Shown here: one piece after another, positions 55,655 through 64,000 of the stretch | Numbering within the stretch: the stretch's first letter is position 1 | Layout: the number at the start of each line of letters is the position of its first letter | DNA from: Dryocosmus kuriphilus | Lineage: Eukaryota; Arthropoda; Insecta; Hymenoptera; Cynipidae | Length of the DNA: 64,000 bases | Direction of reading: 5' to 3' | NCBI GenBank assembly: GCA_038277395.1 | Contig: CM076191.1 | Location: 181,924,687 to 181,988,686, forward strand | The notes under the pieces: generated by a model | The model's input: only the letters and a program-made list of their open reading frames with translations | Databases searched by the model: none | Told to the model about the DNA's origin: nothing | Made by a program: the position numbers and the translations under genes

Positions 55655-56108
55655 TAGGCAAAAAATAGTAAAATTGTAAAACCGAGGCGGCGGTAGCGGG
55701 TTTATGGTAGGGTTGGCAGGGTCAGTAATGCCGATGCGGGCGATGCGCCTAAGTAGCTTAAGTAATAAACGCAATCTGGAAAAAAAATGTACAAATAAAT
55801 CCGTAAAGTACTAGAACGTGCGACGAACAAAGGTAGAGGTGTTCAGTCTTGTAAATGTAACCAATTGAGATTGGAATAGTTTGCTGACCGTTTAGCTAGG
55901 TTAACATTTGTAAATATAATCTGGGATCGGTAGAGAGAAAGGTTGAGTTTTGCCAGTAAAGGCCTTAAGTTTCTAAATTGCCAATACGTGCAACGACAAA
56001 GATGAATTTGAGCGTCTTAAAAACATAAACCTTCCCTAAGTAAATGAAAGACATCTGTACGGTCGATCCTGACATTTAGAGAAAGAATTCAAAGTTACGA
56101 CGTAACAG
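55655..56108 (+). repeat. 454-bp direct duplication, copy 2
   Basis: Offset of exactly 594 bp from copy 1; 140 bp of different sequence lies between them. The dispersed direct arrangement could be two LTR-like ends, two insertions or a tandem duplication. Confidence 0.9.
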
Positions 56109-56227
56109 TAATTACATCAGTTAATGCACAGTACGTATTATTTTCGGAACTTTAGTGTTACTGAAACCAAGAAACCTTTCTTTATTAAACATTTTAAGTA
56201 AAAATTCTCGTGCACTTTATATATACA

Positions 56228-56534
56228 CACGTAGAAAAAAGATCCGTAAAATTTATAAGTCGATCAGTGAAAATAAGGACAGCATAAATTTTTAGTAGAT
56301 TTTACTAGAAGTTCAGTTGAATCTACTGATCTTCTGTTACATTTCACCTAACTCCTAGTAGAATCTACAAGGGTATGGAAAAATCCGAGTTCAGTACATT
56401 TTACTGGATGTTAGGTGAAATGTAAAGAAGATTAGTAGATTTAACTGAACTTTCAGTAAAATCTACTAAAAATTCATGTTGTTCTCATTTTTACAGATCG
56501 ATTTGTAAATTTTACGGATATTTTTCCTGCGTGC
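56228..56534. mobile_element. Palindromic MITE with arms of about 130 bp
   Basis: The left arm (CACGTAGAAAAAAGATCCGT on) and right arm (inverse, ending TATTTTTCCTGCGTGC) pair through AATTTTTAGTAGATTTTACT and GTTCAGTTGAATCTACT. The 300-bp element is almost entirely hairpin. Confidence 0.8.
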
Positions 56535-57200
56535 AGGATGGATGTGCATTAACTATCGCCATAAAGGTCTATATTTCGTACCTTCTCACAACTCGATTAC
56601 TATTAACTTTGCTCATAAAAACTTGAAGATATGATACTATGACATATTTACGAAGGAAACTCGTTTTATTTGTCGTAAAACTTACTCAGTTTAAAATAAT
56701 AATGTCACGAATTTATGAAGTAGGGGAGACTACTGTCTAGTACCTCGACTAGTAGATATTTGTATCTTGCTAACATGTTATTGAAAATACCTAGTACCTA
56801 TACCTACCTACCTGCCTAATATAAAAATATATAATTATTATTATATAAATATATTATACATTATTATTTTAATATGGTAAAAAATAAAAAAATAACATAC
56901 ATAACATATAAAACAGTACATATACCTATGTACATTATATACATGTACATCTTTCGTTTCCATCACGTGATACAAATGCTATTACACAAAATGGGAATCA
57001 ACTGTTAGATTTTTTTTTAGAAACATATTGTGTGAAAGTTCTTGGCTAGAGCTCTATATCGCAAAAACCAAATATTCGTTTAGAGAAACAATCTGAGAAT
57101 TAAAAAAAATAAATTTAAAAAAAACGCAAAATGCCGATCAAGTACTCAAATGCACAAAATGTTCGATTTGAGAGAAATTAAATCAAAATGAAATTGAGGA
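56535..57200. other. AT-rich low-complexity segment
   Basis: It contains TA-rich and TACCTACC-type simple sequence (about 56790-56960). No gene seen. Confidence 0.5.
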
Positions 57201-57223
57201 TATATGTTTAAGCGAAAACGAAG

Positions 57224-57300
57224 AGGGAGTCCAGGGGGCGAAGCCCCAGGCAAGATCCAGGGTAAGAGTCCCTGTGAGGGAGGGGGAACTCACTCAAAGA
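57224..57300 (+). repeat. GC-rich hairpin cluster with GCGAAGC loop
   Basis: GGGGGCGAAGCCCC is a perfect mini-hairpin, followed by imperfect CAGGGTAAGAGTCCCTG and AGTCCCTGTGAGGGAG. It is the same GCGAAGC loop type as in family H heads but in unrelated sequence. Confidence 0.6.
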
Positions 57301-57850
57301 AAAAAACAATTTTCAATTTTTTCTCCATCTATTCATTTTTTTTTAAAATTGAAATTAAATTTTCAGAGAATAATGTATTTACCCTTATTGCCAACCATTT
57401 GTCATCTGGAGCATCGTTGCAAAACGTTTCGATTTCGGTTGAAGTGAAAATTTTGGATTTTTTAGCTTCGTATTCGAAAGAATTATTCTTCAACATAGAA
57501 GCAAAATTCGCATATTTATTGATGCTAATATTGTTTTTAAGATTAAGGGTAGTTTTTCTCATGGAGTAGACGGACCAGAAAGTCGGTGGTGGAAAGTGTT
57601 TTTCGTCTGATAGCGTGACAAAATATGCTAAAAACATACCTTCCGAGAATTCTTTTACATTTTTTTCTCTAATTCACTCCATGAAATTTTCGTAAACTTG
57701 ATTGTATTTTTACTCGATTTTGAAGGTAATAACTTACCTTTAGCAACTTCGCCATTTTTTAGGTTATGAATCACGGAAGTGACCGTAGTGACCGACGCGA
57801 CGCGCTATCTAGCGGGTAGAAATGAAGTCGAATATATACGTTTCCTGTTT
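57301..57850. other. Unassigned segment
   Basis: Open frames of 100-120 codons on both strands overlap each other and lack motifs. I do not support either as a gene. Confidence 0.4.
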
Positions 57851-57961
57851 AGTTGCGCACTGCGCAGTAGAGTTTTCTCAAAGTGCGCTTGCGCCCTTCA
57901 AATTTACCATTGAGCTGCGTCAGCGCACTTTAAGAAAACTCTACGGCGCGATGCGCAACTC
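57851..57961. mobile_element. 111-bp hairpin, MITE or foldback remnant
   Basis: The arms AGTTGCGCACTGCGCAGTAG and inverse CTACGGCGCGATGCGCAACT continue through AGAGTTTTCTCAAAGTGCGC and its inverse. The loop is about 20 nt. GC-rich relative to its surroundings. Confidence 0.7.
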
Positions 57962-58429
57962 GATAGTAAAGAAATGAAAGAAAATTAGTTAGAAAAGAGT
58001 AGCTTTCTCGACAGTTTACAGGCGTCGAAAATCGAACATTTCGTGCGAGTGTTACAAAAAGAATTTTTTGTAGGTATCTTCAAGAATAACTTTTGAGCCT
58101 ATTTTTGATAATTTCTGTTGTACTGCAGCTACTATTATGGCTCTTATATTAGAGATAGTCTGTGATGAGAAAAGCAGGTCGCAGCGCCCACTTGGCTGAT
58201 CGATTACCGTTAATTAATTGAGATTCGAAGGGAACCATTGTTGGAGCAGTGTAAATAGAATCGACTTCCGAACTAAAATGCTGCGCGAGTTTTGCACTCC
58301 CGAATGGAAGCTGTCATAAATTCGTTACTAAATCTCTTACATTTTTAAACCCATCATTATTAAAGCTAATCAATAAAATATGTGATTCTAAAAAAAAAAA
58401 TTTCTCGAAGACGAAAAGAACCAAGGTGT
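57962..58429. other. Unassigned segment
   Basis: No gene or repeat recognised before the satellite. Confidence 0.4.
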
Positions 58430-59065
58430 TTCAACCTGGCACAACCACGTTCTCATAATCAAATTTCTTTCATGCCATAATTTAGGGCTTATTTAGTGCT
58501 AATTTTGGACCGCAATCGCAAATTTTGTGCTTTTGAATTTTTCGGAAAAACATGCGTTTGTGCTGGCTTGACGTCAAGCTGGCACAACTACATATTAAAA
58601 AATGAAAAAATCGCAATTTTTAAAATTGCATGATTTAGGACTTATTTTGTGCTAATTTTGGACCGGAATCGCAAATTTTGTGCTTTTGAATTTTTCGAAA
58701 AAAAAGTGATTGTGCTGGTTTGATGTCAAGCTGGCACAAACGCATATGTTAAAAAATAAAAAAATTGCATTTTTTAAAATTGCATAATTCAGGTCTTATT
58801 TAGTGATAATTTTGGACAACAATCGCAAATTTTGTACTTTTGAATTTTCTCGAAAAAAAAGCGATTTTGTTGTCTTCACGTCAAGCTGGCACAACCACAT
58901 ATGTTAAAAAATGAAGAATTTGCATTTTTTTAAATTGCGTAATTTAGGGCTTATTTAGTGCTAATTTTGGACCACAATCGCAAATTTTGTGCTTGTCAAT
59001 TTTCTCGAAAAAAAGCGATTTTGTTGTCTTGACCTCAAGCTGGCACAACCACATATGTTAAAAAA
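58430..59065 (+). repeat. 154-bp satellite, about four units
   Basis: Units repeat every 153-155 bp (TTTAGGG-type landmark at 58482, 58634, 58788 and 58943). Conserved blocks are AATCGCAAATTTTGTGCTTT, TCAAGCTGGCACAA and CACATATGTTAAAAAAT. The array is interrupted by H copy 10 and resumes at 60280. Confidence 0.88.
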
Positions 59066-60279
59066 TCTGCCCGTTTCGCGGGCACATTCTCATCGCGCGC
59101 TTCGCACGAAGTATGAGCGCGCCTATGGCGCGCGTCTGTTCGCACTCGCGCTTCGCGCTCGATAGATTATTCAACTCGCGCTACGCGCTCGGTGTGTATG
59201 GATCGTATATATACCTTTAAATTAAAAATTACAAAAGAAATTATTTTACTTAAGGCTCTATCGCCTTTAAGGAATACATGCTCATCATGCCACTCGCGCT
59301 TCGCGCTCGATAATTACATTTTTTTTAAACACATTGTAGATTGGTAAAGCTCTTTGTGATTTTCCAAATTTTCACAATACAGGATTTCGATTCTTAAAAG
59401 TAAAACGATGAGTCTTATAAATAAATTTTGTAGCTCTTTCCAAGGTGAACAATTCTGCTTGTTAATATTTTCTCATATCTTGCATAGTTTTGCTGAAAAG
59501 TGGTTTTCTTTATATTTCATAACATATTTCACGAATAACTCAAAAACTACGCGTCTACTCAAAAAAATGATAGAGAGCAAACTTGTAGATCTTTTTAGGG
59601 CGAACAACTTTGTTCATTATCATTTTTCCGTATCTTCCATAGTTTGGCGGAAAATTTGAAAATCTTGCTTTTTAATAACGTTTTATCGATTAAAACAAAA
59701 ATCGTGCATTTTATCAAAAAATGGTTAAAACAAAATTTGTAGACCCTTTTAAATTGAACAGCTTTGTTCTTTGCTATTTTTTTGTATGTTGAATATTTTG
59801 GCGGGAAACCAGAGTTTTTTAATTTTAATAGCGTTTTCTTGATTAAAACAAAAACCGTTCATTTTATCAAAAAACGGTTAGGACAAAATTTTTAGATTTT
59901 TTTGAGATAAACAATTTTACTGTCTTACATTTCTTTTGTATCTCTCATAGTTTAGCCGGAAAATGGATTTTTTGATTTTGTGAAAATCGTTTTGTATGGA
60001 TAAAGCCATAACCGTTGGTCAAAAACCGCTGTTTAACGAACTCGTCCTTTCTTTTTACCCATTAAAGAAGTGTACCAAAGCGCACTCCAATCCGATTAGT
60101 CCTTCGAAAGTTATCGTGGGAACAGTCTCCGACGACGACGACGACAACAGACAGACAGACACCGTCGTAAAAACAGTTTTTTTCGGATTCAGGAGGTCTC
60201 AAAACGTGGAGATTTCATGAAATCCGCGAAAGTCAAATTTTGCATAAATCTAATACCTTCTCTGATGAGAATGTAAAAA
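59066..60279 (+). mobile_element. Family H element, copy 10, inserted in the satellite
   Basis: Complete head (TCTGCCCGTTTCGCGGG) to tail (GATGAGAATGTAAAAA). It interrupts a satellite unit whose sequence continues on the right (GAAAAATTTGCATTTTTTAA), so its ends are set by comparison with the uninterrupted unit. No clear target duplication apart from A-runs. The trinucleotide tract is very short (about 60131-60147). Confidence 0.85.
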
Positions 60280-60352
60280 CGAAAAATTTGCATTTTTTAA
60301 AATTGCATAATTTAGGGCTTATTTAGTGCTAATTTGGGACGATAATAGGAAA
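60280..60352 (+). repeat. Continuation of the 154-bp satellite
   Basis: GAAAAATTTGCATTTTTTAA then TTAGGGCTTATTTAGTGCTA, the part of the unit expected after the break at 59065. It is cut off by the tail of H copy 11. Confidence 0.85.
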
Positions 60353-60524
60353 TTTTTACATTCTCATCAGAGAAGGTATTAGATTTATGCAAAATTTGAC
60401 TTTCGCGGATTTCATGAAATCTCCACGTTTTAAGACCTCCTGAATCCGAAAAAATGGTTTTTACGACCGTGTCTGTCTGTCTGTTGGCGTTGTCGTCGTT
60501 GTCGTTGTCGTCGTTGTCGTCGTT

Positions 60525-60556
<32 letters not shown>

Positions 60557-61629
60557 CTGTTCCCACGATAACTTTCGAAGGACTAATCGGATTGGATTGC
60601 GCTTTGGCGCACTTCTTTAAGGTCCAAAAAGAAAGGACGAGTTCGTTAACCAGCGGTTTTTTACCAACGGTTATGGTTTTATCCATCAAAAACGGTTTTC
60701 ACAAAATCAAAAAATCCATTTTCCGGCTAAACTATCAGAGATACAAAAAAAACGTAAGAAAGTAAAATTGTTCATCTCAAAAAAATCTACAAGTTTTGTC
60801 TTAACCGTTTTTTGATAAAATGAACGGTTTTTGTTTTAATCAAGAAAACGCTATTAAAATTTAAAAACTGTGGTTTCCCGCCAAAATATTCAAGATACCA
60901 AAAAATGGTAAAGAACAAAGATGTTCAATTTAAAAAGGTCTACAAATTTTGTTTCAACAATTTTTTCATAAAATGCACGGTTTTTGTTTTAATCGATAAA
61001 ACGTTATTAAAAATTAAAGATTTCAAAATTTCCGCCAAACTATGGTAGATACGGAAAAATAATAATAAACAAAGTTATTCGACTCCAAATTGTCTACAAA
61101 TTTGCTCTCTATCATTTTGTTGATCAGACGCGTAGTTTTTGAGTTATTCGTGAAATAGGTTATGAAATATAAAGAAAACCACTTTTCAGCAAAACTATGC
61201 AAGATATGAGAAAATATTAATAAGCAGAATTGTTCACCTTGGAAAGAGCTACAAAATTTATTTATAAGACTCATCATTTTACTTTTAAGAATCGAAATCC
61301 TGTATTGTGAAAATTTGGAAAATCACTAAAAAACTTTACCAATCTACAATGTGTTTTAAAAAAATGTAATTATCGAGCGCGAAGCACGAGTGTCATGATG
61401 AGAATGTATTCCTTAAGGGCGATGGAGCCTTAAGTAAAATAATTTCTTTTGTAATGTTTAATTTAAAGGTTTATACGATCCATAAACACCGAGCGCGTAG
61501 CGCGAGGTGAATATTCTATCGAGCACGAAGCGCGAGTGCCAACAGCCGCGCGCCCCAGGCGCTCTCATACTTCGCGCGAAGCGCGGTGCACACGGCGCGC
61601 GATGAGAATGTGCCCGCGAAGCGGGCAGA
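60353..61629 (-). mobile_element. Family H element, copy 11 (full length)
   Basis: Tail at 60353 and head at 61629. The trinucleotide tract is at about 60486-60558. Head-to-head with copy 12 across the same spacer as copies 5 and 6. Its distal half differs from copy 5, so the segmental duplication begins inside it. Confidence 0.8.
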
Positions 61630-61659
61630 TTTTTTGTATTGTATTGCTGCTAAAAAAAA

Positions 61660-62893
61660 TCTGCCCGCTTCGCGGGTTCATTCTCCTCGCGCGCTTCGCG
61701 TGAAGTATGAGCGCGCCTAGGGCACGCGTCTGTTGGCACTCGCGCTTCTCATTCGATACGTTATTTACGGCACTCGCGCTACGCGCTCGGTGATTATGGA
61801 TCGTATATACCTTTAAATAAAAAATTACAAAAGAAATTATTTTACTCAAGGCTCTATCGCCCTTAAGGAATACATTCTCATCATGAAACTCGCGCTTCGC
61901 GTTCGATAATTACATTTTTTTTAAACGCAATGTAGATTGGTAAAGCTCTTTGTGATTTTCCAAATTTTCACAATACAGGATTTCGATTCTTAAAAGTAAA
62001 ACGATGAGTCTTATAAATAAATTTTGTAGCTCTTTCCAAGGTGAACAATTCTGCTTGTTAATATTTTCTCATATCTTGCACAGTTTTGCTGAAAAGTGGT
62101 TTTCTTTATATTTCATAACATATTTCATGAATAACTCAAAAAATACGGGTCTGCTCAAAAAAATGATAAAGAGAAAATTTGTAGACCTTTTTGAGGCAAA
62201 CAACTTTGTTTATTATTACTTTCCCGTATCTTGCATAGTTTGGCGGGAAATTTGAAAATCTTGATTTTTAATAACGTTTTATCGATTAAAACAAAAACCG
62301 TGCATTTTATCAAAAAATGGTTGAAATCAAAATTTGTAGATCCTTTTAAGATAAACAACTTTGTTCTTCACCATTTTTCTGTATCTTGAATATTTTGGCG
62401 GGAGACCAGAGTTCTTTAATTTTAATAGCGTTTTCTTGATTAAAACAAAAACCGTTCATTTTATCAAAAAACGGTTAAGACAAAATTTATTGATTTTTTT
62501 GACGTGAATAATTTTACTTTCTTGCATTTTTTTTTGTATCTCTCATAGTTTAGCCGGAAAGTGGATTTTTTGATTTTGCGAAAACCGTTTTTGATGGATA
62601 AAACCATAACAGTTGGTCAAAAACCGCTGGTTAACGAACTCGTCCTTTCTTTTTACCCCTTAAAGAAGTGTACGAAAGCGCACTCCAATCCGATTAGGCC
62701 TTCGAAAGTTATCATGGGAACAGACTCCTACGACGACGAGGATGACAACGACGACGACGACAACAGACAGAGACCGTCGTAAAAACCGTTTTTTTTTCGG
62801 ATTCGGGAGGTCTCAAAACGTGGAGATTTCATGAAATCCGCGAAAGTCAAATTTTATATAAATCTAATACCTTCTCTGATGAGAATGTAAAAA
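61660..62893 (+). mobile_element. Family H element, copy 12 (full length)
   Basis: Counterpart of copy 6. It differs in the trinucleotide tract (about 62727-62763, longer than in copy 6) and in part of the fourth hairpin (CGCTTCTCATTCG for CGCTTCGCGCTCG). Confidence 0.8.
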
Positions 62894-63242
62894 TGTTCAG
62901 GATCATACGAATGTAATTTATTTAATAAAAAGCACAAAAAATTACAAAAAGCAGTTTTATTTAAATATCATTAAAATAGGGGTGGGAGTTACGGATAGGT
63001 TATATTGGTTTAAAAAAGAAGAAAGGAAATGTGAAATGTATACTAAGAAGTTTTTTTCCAAAATTATATTTCGTTCACTTTAAATCGACTTCATATTCTG
63101 AAAGGTTCGGAAAGAAATGAAAATGATTGAATAGCTTCAGAAACAATTTTATATCAGAAATTTCTACCAGGGATTTACCAGGAACTTGAATCATAGTAAG
63201 ATTTAATTTTGAATGAAGAAACTGATATATTACATGTATATA
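62894..63242. other. Duplicated spacer between H copies 12 and 13
   Basis: Same sequence as 50086-50433 with a few changes. No gene. Confidence 0.7.
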
Positions 63243-64000
63243 TTTTTACATTCTCATCAGAGAAGGTATTAGATTTATGTAAAATTTGACTTTCGCGGAT
63301 TTCATGAAATCTCCACGTTATGTGACCTCCTGAATCCGAAAAAAAACGGTTTTTACGACGGTGTCTGTCTGTCTGTTGTCGTCGTCGTTGTCGTCGTCAT
63401 CGTCGTCGTCGTTGTCGTCATCGTCGTTGTCGTCGCGTCGTCGTCGTTGAAGTCTGTTCTCACGATAACTTTCAAAGGACTAATCGGATTGGATTGCGTG
63501 TTGGTTCACTTCTTTAAGGGGTAAAACGAAAGGACGAGTTCGTTAACTAGCGGTTTTGCCCCAACGGTTATGGTTTTACCCATCAAAAACGGTTTTCACA
63601 AAATTAAAAAATTCATTTTCCGGCTCAACTATGAGAGACACAAAAAAAATGGAAGAAAGTAAAATTGTTCATCTTAAAAAAATCTACAAATTTTGTCTTA
63701 TCCATTTTTCGATAAAATGAACGGTTTTTGTTTTAATCAAGAAAACGCTATTAAAATTTAAAAACTCTGGTTTGCCGACAAAATATTCAAGATAAAAAAA
63801 ATGGTAAAGAATAAATTTGTTCAATTCAAAAATATCTACAAATTTTGGTTTAACCATTTTTCGATTAAATGCACGGTTTTTGCTTTAATCGATAAAACGT
63901 TATTAAAAATCAAAAATTTCAAATTTCCCGCCAAACTATACAAGATACGGAAAAATGATTATAAACAAAGGTGTTCGCCTGGAAAGGATCTACAAATTTT
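63243..64000 (-). mobile_element. Family H element, copy 13 (partial at window edge)
   Basis: Tail TTTTTACATTCTCATC at 63243, tract at about 63377-63455, body continuing past the window end. Counterpart of copy 7. Confidence 0.8.

Larger units (their letters stand above)
61130..64000. repeat. Segmental duplication, member 2
   Basis: Nearly identical counterpart of 48330-51160 and runs to the window edge. Differences are mostly single substitutions and changes in trinucleotide tract length. Confidence 0.85.

Noticed and set aside
57204..57637. Overlapping 121- and 102-codon frames on opposite strands
   Set aside because: No motif or homologue recognised, and each lies opposite the other; either could occur by chance.
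1067..62255. A recurrent 83-codon frame in H copies (MSLINKFCSSFQGEQF...) at several places on both strands
   Set aside because: It lies in the 170-bp repetitive body, has no domain and varies with the DNA of each copy; conservation is explained by recent copying. A dN/dS test on many copies would settle it.
1665..62782. Recurrent frame MDKTITVGQKPLVNELV... running through the Asp/Asn trinucleotide tract
   Set aside because: The acidic run is only the translated CGA/CAA tract, and the frame is broken or shifted in several copies.

Overview
This is about 64 kb of AT-rich eukaryotic nuclear DNA, almost certainly from an insect. The best lineage clue is a decayed APE-type LINE (5182-9197) whose glutamate/lysine/arginine-rich protein resembles a LINE type I know from ant and wasp genomes, so I infer Hymenoptera at moderate confidence. 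There is no bacterial gene organisation, CRISPR array, rRNA or recognisable tRNA. One short GC-rich host exon (45617-45829, minus strand) is the only likely cellular coding sequence. Nearly everything else is transposable elements, many nested, plus tandem repeats.

Layout. 1-4080: copies of a dispersed 'hairpin-head' repeat (family H) and a Penelope-like (PLE) remnant with a hammerhead core. 4081-9902: a DNA transposon with 25-bp inverted ends and a TTA duplication, split by the LINE, which has its own near-perfect 10-bp target duplication. 9903-20298: decayed non-autonomous elements, including a 1.16-kb foldback element, another PLE remnant, and three members of a family with CCCATGTAGAAAT-type ends. 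20299-24722: H copies and AT-rich tandem arrays. 24728-28360: a Transib (RAG1-like) transposon with CGACG target duplications, CACAGTG-type ends, long inverted repeats, promoter, small intron and a broken transposase. It abuts a second Transib-type end at 28366, and a non-autonomous relative ends at 30955. 31473-44527: a nest of four PLEs, all with reverse transcriptase and GIY-YIG endonuclease remains. PLE-1 (minus) is interrupted by PLE-2 and PLE-4, and PLE-2 is interrupted by PLE-3. Three have inverted pseudo-LTRs and PLE-3 has direct ones; the pseudo-LTRs carry hammerhead-ribozyme-like cores. 45617-46450: first coding exon and GC-rich 5' region of a host gene read leftward, so the PLE nest may lie in its first intron. 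47577-64000: seven to eight H copies in both orientations, a Harbinger-like MITE inside one of them, a 454-bp direct duplication, several hairpin MITEs, a 154-bp satellite into which an H copy inserted cleanly, and a segmental duplication of at least 2.8 kb.

Functionally this is a record of transposition rather than a pathway. Every transposase and reverse transcriptase gene seen is broken by frameshifts or stops, and two carry Asp-to-Asn changes at catalytic positions (Transib and PLE-2). The signals most worth follow-up are the PLE nest with repeated hammerhead cores, the facing Transib ends CACTGTG-CGACG-CACAGTG, and family H, whose head is an array of GCGNAGC-type mini-hairpins repeated across the window.
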